The notes under the pieces: generated by a model
Seen by the model: only the letters and a program-made list of their open reading frames with translations
Told to the model about the DNA's origin: nothing
Databases searched by the model: none
Shown here: positions 18,115 through 28,608 of the stretch, in pieces
How positions within the stretch are numbered: position 1 is the stretch's first letter
How the letters are laid out: each line of letters starts with the position of its first letter
Translations under genes and position numbers: made by a program
Assembly (NCBI RefSeq): GCF_900115085.1
Contig: NZ_FOVF01000032.1
Span: 1 to 52,040 of the forward strand
Reading direction: 5' to 3'
DNA: 52,040 bases
DNA from: Dokdonella immobilis
GTDB lineage: Bacteria > Pseudomonadota > Gammaproteobacteria > Xanthomonadales > Rhodanobacteraceae

Positions 18115-19029
18115 ATGACCGCCGAACTCGCCACCATCATCGATTTCATCCGCTACGGCGCCAGTCGATTCTCGGCGGCGGGGCTGACCTTTGGTCACAG
18201 TTACGACAATGCCATCGATGAAGCGACCCACCTGGTACTGCAGAGCCTGCACCTGCCGCACGACCTCTCGCCGGCCTATGGCCAGGCCAGGCTGACTGCG
18301 GAGGAACGCAAGAGCGTGCTGGCCCTGTTCGAGCGCCGGGTCAACGAGCGGACGCCGGTGGCCTACCTGACCGGCAAGGCCTGGTTTGCCGGACTCGAGT
18401 TCCTCTCCGACCGGCGCGCGCTGGTGCCGCGTTCACCGATCGCCGAGCTGATCCAGGCCGGCTTTCAGCCATGGCTGGACGACCACGAGGTAGCGAGGGC
18501 GCTCGACCTCTGTACCGGCTCGGGCTGCATCGGAATCGCCATGGCCGCGCACAACCCGGACTGGCAGGTCGACCTGATCGACATCAGCGAGCCGGCGTTG
18601 GCCCTTGCCAGGGAAAACATCACCTACCAGGACCTCGGCGATCGGGTTCGTGCCATCGCTTCGGATCTGTTTGCGGCGGTCGAGGGAGAACGCTACGACC
18701 TGATCGTGAGCAACCCGCCGTATGTGACGGAGGCGGAATTCGATGCCCTGCCGGCAGAGTACGGACACGAGCCGAAGCTCGGGCTGACCGCGGGCAGCGA
18801 TGGCCTGGATTTCGCCCTGCGCATCCTGCGCGAAGCGCCCGACCATCTGACCGAGGACGGCGTCCTGATCGTGGAGGTCGGTGAAAGCGAGCGGGCCCTG
18901 GTCGAACTGCTGCCCGAAGTGCCTTTCAACTGGGTCGAATTCAATGTCGGGCAGATGGGCGTATTCGTCATCGATCGCGCCGATCTGGTTGAATACGGGG
19001 ACCTGATTCGATCCGTCGCGAAGCGTTGA
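18115..19029 (+). CDS. prmB: 50S ribosomal protein L3 glutamine methyltransferase PrmB
   Basis: The 304-residue protein has the SAM-binding motif [14 protein letters not shown] (131-144), an acidic ribose-binding region DLIDIS and the glutamine-methylation signature SNPPYVT (199-205). PrmB methylates a glutamine of ribosomal protein uL3. The adjacent aroC, as in enterobacteria, and the N-terminal region ([20 protein letters not shown]) favour PrmB over the release-factor enzyme PrmC. I took the ATG at 18115, where the family alignment begins; longer in-frame starts exist upstream. A TATACT box at 18083-18088 could be a -10 element, but no convincing -35 is seen. Confidence 0.94.
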   Translation: MTAELATIIDFIRYGASRFSAAGLTFGHSYDNAIDEATHLVLQSLHLPHDLSPAYGQARLTAEERKSVLALFERRVNERTPVAYLTGKAWFAGLEFLSDRRALVPRSPIAELIQAGFQPWLDDHEVARALDLCTGSGCIGIAMAAHNPDWQVDLIDISEPALALARENITYQDLGDRVRAIASDLFAAVEGERYDLIVSNPPYVTEAEFDALPAEYGHEPKLGLTAGSDGLDFALRILREAPDHLTEDGVLIVEVGESERALVELLPEVPFNWVEFNVGQMGVFVIDRADLVEYGDLIRSVAKR

Positions 19030-19055
19030 GTCGAGAACGGGATCGCGATCGGAAC

Positions 19056-20159
19056 ATGTCCAGCAACGCCTTTGGCCAGCTTTTCACGGTAACGACCTTC
19101 GGCGAGAGCCACGGCCCGGCGATCGGCTGCGTCATCGACGGCTGTCCGCCCGGTCTGCCGATTTCGGAGGCGGATTTCCGTGTCGATCTGGACCGCCGCG
19201 CGTCCGGTCGCTCGCGGTTCACCTCGCAACGCCGCGAAGCCGACGAGGTCGAGATACTCTCAGGCACGTATGAAGGGCGCACCACGGGGACGCCGATCGC
19301 GCTGCTGATCCGCAACACCGACCAGCGCTCGAAGGACTACGGCGAAATCCTCGATACCTTCCGGCCCGGCCACGCGGACTACACCTACTGGCAAAAATAC
19401 GGCATCCGCGATCCGCGCGGTGGCGGGCGTTCGTCCGCACGCGAGACCACCATGCGCGTGGCCGCGGCCGTGATCGCGCGCAAGTGGCTGGCCGAACGCT
19501 TCGGCATCCGCATCCGCGGTCACCTCGCGCAGATCGGCGAACTGGTGCCGCGTTCGTTCGACTGGGATGCGGTCGAGAAGAATCCGTTTTTCTGGCCCGA
19601 TGCCGGCATGGTCGCCGAACTCGAGGCCGCCATGAATGCGCTGCGCAAGTCCGGAGATTCGGTCGGTGCGCGGGTCAATGTGGTTGCCGACGGCGTCCCT
19701 CCCGGCTGGGGCGAGCCGGTCTACGGGAAGCTCGATGGCGACATCGCTGCGGCCCTGATGTCGATCAATGCGGTCAAGGGCGTCGAGATCGGCGATGGCT
19801 TCGCGGCGGTCTCGCAGCGCGGAAGTGAACATCGCGACGAGATGACGCCTGGCGGGTTTCTCAGCAATCATGCCGGCGGCATCCTCGGCGGCATCAGCAG
19901 CGGCCAGTCCATCGTCGCCACTGCGGCCTTCAAGCCGACATCGAGCATCCTGATCCCGGGACGCAGCGTCAACCTGGCTGGCGAGGAAATCGAAGTACGC
20001 ACGAAGGGCCGCCACGATCCCTGCGTGGGCATCCGGGCGACCCCGATCGTGGAGGCGATGCTGGCACTGGTACTGATGGACCACGCCTTGCGCCATCGCG
20101 CCCAGTGCGGCGATGTCGCGGCGGTCGCACCCCGGATTCCCGGGGCGGTTGGGGATTGA
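19056..20159 (+). CDS. aroC: Chorismate synthase
   Basis: The 367-residue protein converts 5-enolpyruvylshikimate-3-phosphate to chorismate with reduced FMN, the last common aromatic step. The family signatures are present: [16 protein letters not shown] (14-29), RPGHADYTY, the [10 protein letters not shown] loop and [17 protein letters not shown] near the C-terminus. It starts 26 bases after prmB. The product feeds the tryptophan branch encoded downstream (trpF, trpB, trpA), although trpE, trpG, trpD and trpC are not in the window. Another start at 19026 would add ten residues that are mostly Arg and Asp. Confidence 0.97.
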   Translation: MSSNAFGQLFTVTTFGESHGPAIGCVIDGCPPGLPISEADFRVDLDRRASGRSRFTSQRREADEVEILSGTYEGRTTGTPIALLIRNTDQRSKDYGEILDTFRPGHADYTYWQKYGIRDPRGGGRSSARETTMRVAAAVIARKWLAERFGIRIRGHLAQIGELVPRSFDWDAVEKNPFFWPDAGMVAELEAAMNALRKSGDSVGARVNVVADGVPPGWGEPVYGKLDGDIAAALMSINAVKGVEIGDGFAAVSQRGSEHRDEMTPGGFLSNHAGGILGGISSGQSIVATAAFKPTSSILIPGRSVNLAGEEIEVRTKGRHDPCVGIRATPIVEAMLALVLMDHALRHRAQCGDVAAVAPRIPGAVGD

Positions 20160-20292
20160 ACGGATCGTCGGCCTCACCCGCATGGAGCGGGCACAGGCGA
20201 TCAATGCGTCCCGTCGACGGCGCCGGCAGCAGCAGCGCAGGGCAAGATGGCATCGGTCGACAACAGGCAATGAACACCGAAAAGGATTACAG

Positions 20293-21321
20293 ATGAGCGC
20301 CAAGAGCGGCTACAAGGTGGCAATGGTCGGTGCGACAGGCGCCGTCGGCGAGGCGTTGATCAGCATTCTCCTAGAGCGGAAATTTCCGGTCTCGGAGTTC
20401 GTTCCACTGGCCAGCGCCCGCAGTGCCGGGGAAAAACTCGGGTTCGGCGCGCGTGAATTCACCGTGCGCGATCTTGCCGAATACGACTTCAACGGTGTCG
20501 ATATCGCCTTCTTCTCGGCGGGCGGCAGCGTCAGTCGCGAACACGCACCGCGCGCGGTCGCCGCGGGCGCGGTGGTCATCGACAATACCTCCGAATTCCG
20601 CAACGCGCCGGATGTGCCGCTGGTCGTCAGCGAAGTCAATCCGGAGGCCATCGCGGCCTATACGCAGCGCGGCATCATCGCCAATCCGAATTGTTCGACC
20701 ATGCAGATGCTGGTTGCCCTGGCGCCGATCCATCGCGCGGTCGGCATCGAGCGCATCAATGTGGCGACCTACCAGTCGGTCTCGGGAGCGGGTCGTTCCG
20801 GGATCGAGGAACTCGGTCGGCAGACCGCGGCGCTGCTCAACTTCCAGGAAGCCAGGCCGGCCAAGTTCAGCAAGCAGATCGCCTTCAACGTGATCCCCCA
20901 CATCGACGACTTCCAGGACAACGGCTACACGCGCGAAGAGATGAAGATGGTCTGGGAAACGCGCAAGATCCTGGGTGACGCGTCGATCCAGGTCAATCCG
21001 ACCGCGGTCCGCGTGCCGGTCTTCCTCGGCCATGCCGAGGCCGTGCATGTCGAAACCCGCGACAAGATCACGGCAGAACAGGTCCGCGAGTTGCTACAAG
21101 GTGCCCCCGGTGTCGAGGTCATCGACGAGCGCAAGGCGGGCGGTTATCCGACGCCGGCCAGCGATGCGGCAGGCCAGGATGCGGTATTTGTGGGTCGAAT
21201 CCGCGATGACATATCGCATCCGCGCGGGATCGATCTCTGGGTCGTCTCCGACAACATTCGCAAGGGGGCCGCCCTGAATGCCGTTCAGGTTGCGGAACTC
21301 TTGGTGAAAACGTATCTGTGA
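20293..21321 (+). CDS. asd: Aspartate-semialdehyde dehydrogenase
   Basis: The 342-residue protein reduces aspartyl phosphate to aspartate semialdehyde, the branch point to lysine/diaminopimelate, threonine and methionine. It has the NADP-binding start VAMVGATGAVGEALI (9-23), the catalytic cysteine in NPNCSTMQM (C134) and the substrate-binding region with SVSGAGRSGIEEL. The ATG at 20293 follows AAAGGA with about eight bases of spacing. It lies 133 bases after aroC and immediately before fimV, the Pseudomonas/Xanthomonas arrangement. Promoter-like hexamers for fimV overlap its last codons. Confidence 0.97.
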   Translation: MSAKSGYKVAMVGATGAVGEALISILLERKFPVSEFVPLASARSAGEKLGFGAREFTVRDLAEYDFNGVDIAFFSAGGSVSREHAPRAVAAGAVVIDNTSEFRNAPDVPLVVSEVNPEAIAAYTQRGIIANPNCSTMQMLVALAPIHRAVGIERINVATYQSVSGAGRSGIEELGRQTAALLNFQEARPAKFSKQIAFNVIPHIDDFQDNGYTREEMKMVWETRKILGDASIQVNPTAVRVPVFLGHAEAVHVETRDKITAEQVRELLQGAPGVEVIDERKAGGYPTPASDAAGQDAVFVGRIRDDISHPRGIDLWVVSDNIRKGAALNAVQVAELLVKTYL

Positions 21322-21329
21322 TCTATAGT
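21301..21329 (+). promoter_or_regulatory. Putative sigma-70 promoter for fimV
   Basis: TTGGTG (21301-21306) and TATAGT (21324-21329) are separated by exactly 17 bases, and an A/T-rich stretch follows. This would start a transcript about 90 bases before the fimV ATG, inside the end of asd. The match is 4/6 and 5/6 to consensus. Confidence 0.4.
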
Positions 21330-21424
21330 TACGATTGTGTTATAAGGCATTTTCGAGCTTTGGAAGGCGCCCAGGAGGCTGTCAGCCAAATGTTCCTAGT
21401 CATCGCATTCGGGGAGCCCTGTTC

Positions 21425-23950
21425 ATGAAACGACCGTTGCAATTGTCGCTGGCCATCGCGCTCGCGTTGGGGGTGACCAATGCGTTCGCACTCGGATTGG
21501 GAGCGATCCAGGTCCAGTCAGGTCTGAATCAGCCGCTCAAGGCCGAGATTCCGATCATCCAGAGCGCGCCGGGCGAGGCCGAGGGCCTGATCATCACGCT
21601 CGCGTCCGACGAGGATTTCGAACGGGTCGGCATGAGCCGGGCCGGTATTGGCGTGCCGATCGAGTTCAATCTCGAAAAGAACGCCAGGGGCGAGCCGGTG
21701 ATCCGCATCACCAGCAAGGAAATCGTCCGCGAGCCCTTTGTCGGCCTGCTTCTCGAAGCCAACTGGCCCAAGGGCAGGCTGCTCCGCGAATACACCCTGC
21801 TGCTCGATCCACCGGTCATGGCGCCTGCCGTGAAAGGATCGAGCGCGGTAGCCGTGGCGGCAAAGGAGCCGGAACGTACGGCGACCCAGCCATTGCCGCC
21901 AGCCAAGCCGGCCAGCAAGCCTGCGCCCGCCGCAGCGGCGGCACCGGCTGCTGCGCGAGCGGAACCCGCGGCCAAGCCGACCGCCGCCCCGCCGGCCGCC
22001 GCTGGTAACGAATACGGTCCGGTTGCTGCCGGCGAGACACTCGGGGAAATCGCCCGCGCGACTCGGCCCGGCGAATCCGTCAGCGTCAACCAGATGATGC
22101 TGGCCCTGCTCAAGAACAACCCGAACGCGTTCTTCAAGGACAACATCAACGCCCTCAAGCGCGGTGCGGTACTGCGCATTCCGAATGCCGAGGAGATTGC
22201 CGCCAACGGCTCCGCGCGCGAAGCCGCCGCGGCCGTTCGTGCCCAGATCGACGAATGGCGCGGGCGCGCCGCCGACGCGCCAACCCTGGTTGCCGATACG
22301 GCCCCTGTCGCGACCACCACGACCAAGCCGTCCAGCCCGGGTTCGGCGAGCACAACGCAGTCGTCCGGGGAGCGCCTGGCCCTGGTGCCGCCGATGGAAG
22401 GAAAGTCTGGCCAGCAGTCGGCCGATCGTCCCGGCGGTGGCCGTGCCGGTGGCGCCGGCGATGCCGCGTCCAAGGCCGAACTGGCGCGGGTCAAGGAGGC
22501 CTTGACCAGCAAGGAGCAGGAGTCCAGCGAACTCAAGTCCCGGGTCAAGGACCTCGAAGATATTCGAGGCAAGAACGAAAAGCTGATCAGCCTGCAGAAC
22601 ACCGAACTCGCCGAGTTGCGCGAAAAGCTCAAGAAACTGCAGGAAGAAGCCAGCAAGGAGGCAGCTACCGCTGCTACCGCTGCCGCCACGCCTGCGACCG
22701 CGAGCAAGAACGAGCCACCGGTCAAGGCCGGCGCTGCGCCGGAACCGACCAAGCCGGAAACGGCCAGCGCTGATGCGAAGATCACCAAGGACGACATCTG
22801 GGGCAGCGCCGACGGTGCGATCAAGGCAGCGCCGCCGTCGCCCGGCGACAGCACGGCCACCGCCTCGCCTGAAGCGACGCCGGCCGATGCGACCAAGGCG
22901 CCGACTCCTGCAACAACACCGACGGCCGCGGTGACACCGGAAAAAACCACTACGCCCGAACCGAAGAAGGTCGCGCCGAAGCCGCCAGCAAAGAAGCCTG
23001 CGGCGGCGGTGCCTGCGCCGCGACCGGCAGCATCCGGACCCTGGTACCTCGAACCCTGGGCGCTCGGTGCCGCCGGCGTCGGTGGTCTGCTTCTGGTCGG
23101 GCTTGGCATATTCGGACTGCGCAAGCGCAAGCCCGCGCCGACCGCGACGCGTACCTCGATCGCGAGTTCGTTCGGCGATTCGCCGATTGGTGCAGCGGCC
23201 GTCGCTGGCGACGATGCCGAGGAACGCGAGCTCATTGCCCAGGTCCAGAGCGACCCGACCAACGCCGGGGCGCATCTGGAGTTGCTGAGCCTCTACTACG
23301 CCCAGGGCGACAGCCACAAGTTCGAGGCCGCGGCCGAAGAGATGTATGCCTACGTCGCCGATCCGAACCAGCCCGCCTGGCGCGAGGTGCGCACCATGGG
23401 CGAGGAACTGGTGCCGAACAACCCGCTGTTCAGCCAGCGTGACTCCATTGTCGACAAGTATCCGGAAGATGAATCCGCGGGCGAGTATCGGTTCGAGGAA
23501 CCGCCGGTCGACGAGTCGGACGACTTCCCGGATTTTGGCGAGGAGCCGCCACGGCCGGTCGCTGCCGAGAGCAGCTTGGCAACGGCCAGCATGCCGGCCC
23601 TTGAGGTCCCCGATTTCGATCTCGGCGAAACCAGGCCGCCGCAGCCGGCTCCGAGCGCCGACACCTCGTTCAGTTTCGATTTGCCACCGATCGAGGAGGC
23701 ACCGAAGATGGCCGCACCGAGGGCCGACGAGCCCGAAGAGTCGTTCGAAGCGCCCGAAATGCCGGCCGATGCCAGCGACGACGAGTTTTTCGCCGGCGAG
23801 GATGCGATCGGCACCAAGCTCGATCTGGCCAAGGCCTATCTCGACATGGGCGACCCTGACGGGGCGCGCTCGATGCTCGAGGAGGTCCTTGCCGAGGGTG
23901 CGCCGGCGCAGCAGGAAGAAGCGCGCAAACTGATCAGCGAAATCGGCTGA
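21425..23950 (+). CDS. fimV: FimV-like motility hub / peptidoglycan-binding protein
   Basis: The 841-residue protein has a signal peptide (MKRPLQLSLAIALALGVTNAFA) and the conserved FimV N-terminal domain (LGAIQVQSGLNQPLKAEIPI). A LysM-like domain spans about 196-252 (GETLGEIARA...NPNAFFKDNINAL). Next come a coiled coil (about 349-412), Ala/Pro/Thr-rich linkers, one membrane helix (about 542-565) and a cytoplasmic TPR-like part (about 600-650). The C-terminal FimV domain ends in LDLAKAYLDMGDPDGARSML. FimV organises the cell pole and type IV pilus function. A GGGGAG ribosome site eight bases upstream fixes the start. Location between asd and truA is the conserved one. The linker length differs from Pseudomonas, as is usual. 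Confidence 0.92.
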   Translation: MKRPLQLSLAIALALGVTNAFALGLGAIQVQSGLNQPLKAEIPIIQSAPGEAEGLIITLASDEDFERVGMSRAGIGVPIEFNLEKNARGEPVIRITSKEIVREPFVGLLLEANWPKGRLLREYTLLLDPPVMAPAVKGSSAVAVAAKEPERTATQPLPPAKPASKPAPAAAAAPAAARAEPAAKPTAAPPAAAGNEYGPVAAGETLGEIARATRPGESVSVNQMMLALLKNNPNAFFKDNINALKRGAVLRIPNAEEIAANGSAREAAAAVRAQIDEWRGRAADAPTLVADTAPVATTTTKPSSPGSASTTQSSGERLALVPPMEGKSGQQSADRPGGGRAGGAGDAASKAELARVKEALTSKEQESSELKSRVKDLEDIRGKNEKLISLQNTELAELREKLKKLQEEASKEAATAATAAATPATASKNEPPVKAGAAPEPTKPETASADAKITKDDIWGSADGAIKAAPPSPGDSTATASPEATPADATKAPTPATTPTAAVTPEKTTTPEPKKVAPKPPAKKPAAAVPAPRPAASGPWYLEPWALGAAGVGGLLLVGLGIFGLRKRKPAPTATRTSIASSFGDSPIGAAAVAGDDAEERELIAQVQSDPTNAGAHLELLSLYYAQGDSHKFEAAAEEMYAYVADPNQPAWREVRTMGEELVPNNPLFSQRDSIVDKYPEDESAGEYRFEEPPVDESDDFPDFGEEPPRPVAAESSLATASMPALEVPDFDLGETRPPQPAPSADTSFSFDLPPIEEAPKMAAPRADEPEESFEAPEMPADASDDEFFAGEDAIGTKLDLAKAYLDMGDPDGARSMLEEVLAEGAPAQQEEARKLISEIG

Positions 23951-23974
23951 TTTGTCCGCGCGAGGTCACGTCCG

Positions 23975-23994
23975 GGCCGGGAGGAATCCCGGCC
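23975..23994 (+). terminator. Hairpin between fimV and truA
   Basis: An 8-bp perfect stem (GGCCGGGA / TCCCGGCC) closes a GNRA-type GGAA loop 24 bases after the fimV stop. The following sequence is only weakly T-rich (TTGTCGTTTG), so it may attenuate and not end transcription into truA. Confidence 0.45.
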
Positions 23995-24026
23995 TTGTCG
24001 TTTGTGGGCGATAGAATCCCTCGGGG

Positions 24027-24815
24027 ATGGCCCAGGAGATCGATTTGCGCATTGCGCTCGGCATTGAGTACGACGGCACCGACTTTTTCGGCTGGCAGCG
24101 GCTTTCGCACGGCCCGACCGTGCAGGGGGCGCTCGAGGAGGCCCTCTCGTTTGTTGCTGATCATCCGGTCACGGTGACCTGCGCAGGACGGACCGACGCC
24201 GGTGTTCACGCGCGCTGCCAGGTCGTGCACTTCGACAGCGCCGCCGCCCGCAACGAGCGCAGCTGGATGCTCGGGACCAATTCGCGCCTGCCCACGGCAG
24301 TCGGGGTGCGCTGGGCGGTGCGCGTGGCGGATGACTTCCACGCCCGTTACGGGGCGCTCGGACGCCGCTATCGCTACACCATCCTCAACCGACCGGCGCG
24401 ACCGGCGCTCGATGCCCGCTACGTCGCCTGGGAGCGCCAACCGCTCGACGCGGACGCGATGCACAGGGCCAGCCAGGCGCTGCTCGGCGAACGGGATTTC
24501 AGCGCATTCCGGACCATTGCCTGCCAGGCCCGCACGCCGTTCCGGAACGTTCGCTCGGTCCAGGTGCGGCGCAGCGGGGACCAGGTCCTGATCGACATCG
24601 AAGCCAATGCCTTCCTCCACCACATGGTGCGCAACATCGTCGGTTCGCTGCTGCCGATCGGTCGTGGCGAGCAAGCCGAAGACTGGATGGCCGAACTCCT
24701 CGCCGGACGGGATCGCAGTGTCGCCGGACCCACCGCCGCTGCCGCCGGGCTTTGCTTCATCGCGCCGGTCTTCCCGTCCGGATTCGGTTTGCCAGCCGAG
24801 GCAAGCCGGCCATGA
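24027..24815 (+). CDS. truA: tRNA pseudouridine synthase A
   Basis: The 262-residue protein makes pseudouridine at tRNA positions 38-40. The catalytic aspartate is D57 in [11 protein letters not shown], and the family start ([14 protein letters not shown]) and the later [13 protein letters not shown] motif are present. The ATG at 24027 is preceded immediately by GGGG with poor spacing, but alignment from residue 1 supports it. Its last codons overlap the trpF start (ATGA), giving the truA-trpF coupling also known in Pseudomonas. Confidence 0.96.
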   Translation: MAQEIDLRIALGIEYDGTDFFGWQRLSHGPTVQGALEEALSFVADHPVTVTCAGRTDAGVHARCQVVHFDSAAARNERSWMLGTNSRLPTAVGVRWAVRVADDFHARYGALGRRYRYTILNRPARPALDARYVAWERQPLDADAMHRASQALLGERDFSAFRTIACQARTPFRNVRSVQVRRSGDQVLIDIEANAFLHHMVRNIVGSLLPIGRGEQAEDWMAELLAGRDRSVAGPTAAAAGLCFIAPVFPSGFGLPAEASRP

Positions 24816-25438
24816 ACCGGGTCCGGATCAAGTTTTGCGGCATGACGCGCAGCGAGGACGCCATGCTGGCAGCGCGACTCGGCGTCGACGCCCTGGGGTT
24901 CGTGTTCACCCGCAAGAGCCGACGCTTCGTTGATCCCGCCGCCGCAACCGGCATGATCCGCCGGCTGCCGCCACTGATCAGCTCGGTGGCCCTGTTCATG
25001 GATGACGAGCCGGCCTGGATACGGCAGGTGATTTCGATGGTCCGGCCGAGCCTGTTGCAGTTCCATGGCGAGGAATCGGCAACGGATTGCGAGGGCTACG
25101 GATTACCCTTTCTGAAGGGCGTTCCGATGGCGTCGGTCACGGATGTGGCAAGCTATGCGGCCGGCTTCGCCGGAGCGGCCGGATTCCTGCTCGATGCCCA
25201 CGCCCGAGGCGAGGCCGGCGGGCAGGGCGTCCGCTTCGACTGGACGCGGGACCCCGGCCTGGATCGGCCATGGCTGCTCGCCGGTGGTATCGATGCCGGC
25301 AATGTCGGCGAGGCGATCCGGTTGCTTCGACCCCATGCCGTGGATGTGTCCAGCGGCATCGAGTCGAGCCCGGGGATCAAGGACGCCGGACGCATGCGTG
25401 CCTTCGTGTCCGCCGTGCAAGCCACCAACACCCAATGA
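24812..25438 (+). CDS. trpF: Phosphoribosylanthranilate isomerase
   Basis: The 208-residue TIM-barrel enzyme carries out the third tryptophan-specific step, an Amadori rearrangement of phosphoribosylanthranilate. The catalytic cysteine is in KFCGMTR (C9) and the catalytic aspartate in FLLDAHA (D128). Phosphate-binding loops are seen in [10 protein letters not shown] and [15 protein letters not shown]. The ATG overlaps the truA stop codon. trpB begins 13 bases after its stop, so truA-trpF-trpB-trpA form one translation unit. Confidence 0.97.
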   Translation: MNRVRIKFCGMTRSEDAMLAARLGVDALGFVFTRKSRRFVDPAAATGMIRRLPPLISSVALFMDDEPAWIRQVISMVRPSLLQFHGEESATDCEGYGLPFLKGVPMASVTDVASYAAGFAGAAGFLLDAHARGEAGGQGVRFDWTRDPGLDRPWLLAGGIDAGNVGEAIRLLRPHAVDVSSGIESSPGIKDAGRMRAFVSAVQATNTQ

Positions 25439-25451
25439 GCAAGTCGTGAGC

Positions 25452-26672
25452 ATGAACAAACCCATTCCCGTCAGCGATTTCCACGCCTATCCCGATGCGC
25501 ATGGGCGATTTGCCGATTACGGCGGCATCTACATGCCGGAAACCCTGATGCCGCCGCTGGAAGAACTGACCGCGGCCTATCTGGCCCTGCGCGACGATCC
25601 CGAATTCATCGCCGAATTCGAGCGTGATCTCAAGCACTACGTCGGTCGGCCCTCGCCGATCTACCACGCCGAGCGCCTGTCGAAGAAGATCGGCGGCGCC
25701 CAGATCCTGCTCAAGCGCGAGGACCTGAACCATACTGGCGCGCACAAGATCAACAACACGATCGGCCAGGCCCTGGTCGCCCGACGCATGGGCAAGCGGC
25801 GCATCATTGCCGAAACCGGCGCCGGCCAGCACGGCGTTGCCACCGCCACCGTTTGCGCGCGCTTTGGTCTCGACTGCATCGTCTACATGGGTGCGGTCGA
25901 CATCGAGCGACAGAAGATCAACGTCTTCCGCATGAAGCTGCTCGGCGCGGAAGTCGTGCCGGTCGTCTCCGGTTCGAAGACGCTCAAGGATGCGCTCAAC
26001 GAGGCGATGCGCGACTGGGTGACCAACGTCGCCGATACCTTCTACATCATCGGCACGGTGGCCGGCCCGCATCCCTATCCGATGATGGTGCGCGACTTCA
26101 ACGCGGTGGTCGGCCGCGAGGCGCGCGCGCAGATGCTAGAACAGTACGGGCGCCTGCCCGACGTGCTGACCGCATGCGTGGGCGGTGGCTCGAACGCGAT
26201 CGGCCTGTTCCATGCCTTCCTCAACGATCGCGAAGTCGCCATGGTCGGTGCCGAAGCCGCTGGCGAGGGCATCGAGACGGGTCGTCACGCGGCGTCCCTG
26301 GCGGCCGGCCGGCGCGGTGTCCTGCACGGCAACCGCACCTATGTGATCTGCGACGACCAGGGTCAGATCACCGAAACGCACTCCATATCGGCCGGTCTCG
26401 ATTATCCGGGCGTCGGTCCCGAGCATGCCTTCCTCAAGGATTCCGGGCGCGCCAGCTATGTCGGCATCACCGACGACGAAGCGATGGCCGCCTTCCACGA
26501 GCTGGCGCGTACCGAGGGTATCCTGGCCGCGCTCGAATCGAGCCACGCCATTGCCCAGGCCATCAAGCTCGCACGTGCCATGCCGAAGGATAAGCTGATC
26601 CTGTGCAATCTTTCCGGTCGTGGCGACAAGGACGTGCAGACGATCGCGGCGCACGAGGGCATCACCCTGTGA
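25452..26672 (+). CDS. trpB: Tryptophan synthase beta chain
   Basis: The 406-residue PLP enzyme condenses indole with serine. The PLP lysine is K99 in [10 protein letters not shown], and the phosphate-binding loop is GGGSNAIG. The family start [15 protein letters not shown] and the [13 protein letters not shown] motif are present. A GTG two codons earlier (25446) is a possible alternative start. The stop codon overlaps the GTG start of trpA, ensuring balanced synthesis of the alpha2-beta2 complex, in which indole passes through an internal tunnel. Confidence 0.98.
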   Translation: MNKPIPVSDFHAYPDAHGRFADYGGIYMPETLMPPLEELTAAYLALRDDPEFIAEFERDLKHYVGRPSPIYHAERLSKKIGGAQILLKREDLNHTGAHKINNTIGQALVARRMGKRRIIAETGAGQHGVATATVCARFGLDCIVYMGAVDIERQKINVFRMKLLGAEVVPVVSGSKTLKDALNEAMRDWVTNVADTFYIIGTVAGPHPYPMMVRDFNAVVGREARAQMLEQYGRLPDVLTACVGGGSNAIGLFHAFLNDREVAMVGAEAAGEGIETGRHAASLAAGRRGVLHGNRTYVICDDQGQITETHSISAGLDYPGVGPEHAFLKDSGRASYVGITDDEAMAAFHELARTEGILAALESSHAIAQAIKLARAMPKDKLILCNLSGRGDKDVQTIAAHEGITL

Positions 26673-27481
26673 GCGAGCGCATCGAGCAACGCTTCGCCGA
26701 TCTGCGCAAGCGTGGGCGCAAGGGCCTGGTTCCGTTCATGACCGCGGGCGACCCGCTGCCCGAGGCGACCGTTGCGATCATGCGCGCGTTGGCCGATGCC
26801 GGTGCCGACCTGATTGAACTCGGCATGCCGTATTCGGACCCGGTCGCGGACGGGCCGACCATTCAGCACTCGAGCGAACGCGCGATCGCGCGCGGTGTCG
26901 GCATCGAACGGATCCTCGGTTGGGTCGCGGAATTTCGCGAGACCGATGCAACGACGCCGATCGTGCTGATGGGCTATCTGAATCCGATCGAGATCTACGG
27001 CTATGCGCGCTTTGCCGAACAGGCCCGCGCGGCGGGTGTCGACGGCGTCCTGATCGTCGACGTTCCGGTGGAGGAGTCCGCCTCGATCGAGCCGCTGCGT
27101 GAGGCCGGAATCCGCCAGATCTTCCTGGTCGCGCCGACCACCACCGAAGTGCGTCTGGCCGCGATACGAAGGCAGGCCCGGGGTTTCGTCTACTATGTAT
27201 CCTTCGCCGGCATTACCGGCGCCAGCCAGCTCGATCCCGCCGACGTGCGTCGTCGCGTCGATCACATAAAGCAGGGCGGCGACATCCCGGTTGCGGTAGG
27301 GTTCGGCGTTCGCGACGCGGCCACGGCAGTGACGATTTCCGAAAGTGCCGATGCGGTAGTCATCGGCAGCGCGCTGGTTGCGAGCCTCGCCGAGGCCAGC
27401 GACGCCGAATCGGCGGTATCCGCCGCCCGCGATTTCCTCGTCCCGATCCGCAAGGCGCTGGACGCAGCGGCTGCCGCCTGA
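26669..27481 (+). CDS. trpA: Tryptophan synthase alpha chain
   Basis: The 270-residue TIM-barrel protein cleaves indole-3-glycerol phosphate to indole and glyceraldehyde-3-phosphate. The catalytic acids are E50 ([11 protein letters not shown]) and D61 (VADGPTIQ), one residue later than in Salmonella. The start is GTG at 26669, overlapping the trpB stop (GTGA); no ATG fits. The flavour-loop region [10 protein letters not shown] is intact. Downstream, accD begins 77 bases later with its own ribosome site. Confidence 0.97.
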   Translation: MSERIEQRFADLRKRGRKGLVPFMTAGDPLPEATVAIMRALADAGADLIELGMPYSDPVADGPTIQHSSERAIARGVGIERILGWVAEFRETDATTPIVLMGYLNPIEIYGYARFAEQARAAGVDGVLIVDVPVEESASIEPLREAGIRQIFLVAPTTTEVRLAAIRRQARGFVYYVSFAGITGASQLDPADVRRRVDHIKQGGDIPVAVGFGVRDAATAVTISESADAVVIGSALVASLAEASDAESAVSAARDFLVPIRKALDAAAAA

Positions 27482-27558
27482 CCGCGACGACGAACTGCGA
27501 TGCGAAAATCAAATCAACGGTACCGGAGCTGCCTTCCGTACCCGGAGAAGAATTCACC

Positions 27559-28422
27559 ATGAACTGGTTGCAGAAACTGATGGCGCCGCGGATCCGCACG
27601 ATTGGAGCCGGCAAGGGCAAGGTCCCAGAGGGCCTTTGGGAAAAGTGCGAAGGTTGCGGCGCCGTGCTCTACGGTCCCGAGCTCGAAAACAACCTGCAGG
27701 TTTGCCCTCAGTGCGGCCATCACCACAAGATCCGGGCGCGCAAGCGCCTGGCCGCGCTGTTCGACAGCGGCAGCGGCGAGGAACTGTTCGCCAATCTCGA
27801 GCCGGTCGATCCACTGAAGTTCAAGGATTCGAAGAAGTACAAGGATCGCCTGACCGCATCGCAGAAGGCGGTCGGCGAACGCGACGCACTGGTTGCCATG
27901 AAGGGCTCGCTCAAGGGCCGCCCGCTGGTCGCCTGCGCCTTCGACTTCGCTTTCATGGGCGGTTCCATGGGTTCGGTCGTCGGCGAAAAGTTCACCCGTT
28001 GCGCCGACCTTGCCCTGTCCGAGCGGGCGCCGATGGTGTGCTTCAGCGCCACCGGCGGCGCACGCATGCAGGAAGGCTTGTTCTCGTTGATGCAGATGGC
28101 CAAGACCTCGGCAGCGCTCGGCCGACTTCGCGCTGCCGGCTTGCCTTTCATCTCGGTGCTGACCGATCCGACCACGGGTGGTGTCTCGGCCAGCTTCGCC
28201 ATGCTCGGCGACGTCAACATCGGCGAACCCAAGGCGCAGATCGGTTTCGCCGGCGCCCGGGTTATCGAACAGACCGTGCGCGAGACCCTGCCCGAAGGCT
28301 TCCAGCGCTCGGAATTCCTGCTCGAGCACGGCGCCATCGACATGATTGTCGACCGCCGCGAGATGCGCGACAAGCTGGCCAGCCTGTTCGCCCTGCTGAT
28401 GCGGCAGGCCCGGAGCGCCTGA
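27559..28422 (+). CDS. accD: Acetyl-CoA carboxylase carboxyltransferase beta subunit
   Basis: The 287-residue protein has the N-terminal zinc ribbon (C30, C33, C49, C52: CEGCG and CPQCG) and the crotonase-fold core with [14 protein letters not shown] and [11 protein letters not shown]. It pairs with AccA to transfer the carboxyl group from biotin to acetyl-CoA, making malonyl-CoA. The ATG at 27559 has GGAGAAG upstream. It closes the plus-strand run; folC, the usual next gene, is not present. A convergent spacer of repeats and rapA follow instead. Confidence 0.97.
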   Translation: MNWLQKLMAPRIRTIGAGKGKVPEGLWEKCEGCGAVLYGPELENNLQVCPQCGHHHKIRARKRLAALFDSGSGEELFANLEPVDPLKFKDSKKYKDRLTASQKAVGERDALVAMKGSLKGRPLVACAFDFAFMGGSMGSVVGEKFTRCADLALSERAPMVCFSATGGARMQEGLFSLMQMAKTSAALGRLRAAGLPFISVLTDPTTGGVSASFAMLGDVNIGEPKAQIGFAGARVIEQTVRETLPEGFQRSEFLLEHGAIDMIVDRREMRDKLASLFALLMRQARSA

Positions 28423-28429
28423 GGGCGCT

Positions 28430-28464
28430 GGGGATTGGGGATTGGGGATTAGGGATGCGGGATG
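28430..28464 (+). repeat. GGGGATT heptamer array
   Basis: Five consecutive 7-base units: three exact GGGGATT, then AGGGATG and CGGGATG, starting eight bases after accD. It is of the type I know from Xanthomonadaceae intergenic regions. Confidence 0.75.
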
Positions 28465-28538
28465 CTGGGTGAATCTTTACGCGGCACTTGATTTTCGGAA
28501 TTCGGAAGCACGAAACACACTCGCCGTCCCATCGTCGA

Positions 28539-28569
28539 CGTAGGGGCGGGTCTCATACCCGCTCCTACG
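28539..28569. repeat. REP-like palindrome (CGTAGG...CCTACG)
   Basis: The two arms, CGTAGGGGCGGGT and ACCCGCTCCTACG, pair with one mismatch around a CTCAT loop. The GTAGGAGCGG...CTCCTAC form is a dispersed palindrome of gammaproteobacteria; a related one occurs at 51634 and 51817. Confidence 0.7.
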
Positions 28570-28579
28570 GTGGTATATC

Positions 28580-28608
28580 CGAATCCGCGAATCCCGAATC
28601 CCGAATCC
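28580..28608 (-). repeat. CGAATCC heptamer array (opposite orientation)
   Basis: Four CGAATCC units, the first followed by one extra G. Read on the minus strand they are GGATTCG, similar to the array at 28430, so the two arrays flank the central palindrome in roughly inverted orientation. Confidence 0.75.

Noticed and set aside
21518-23317. Long minus-strand open frame opposite fimV (about 600 codons)
   Set aside because: It mirrors the GC-rich third positions of fimV, has Arg/Gly-rich composition, no domain and no ribosome site; fimV has clear family domains.
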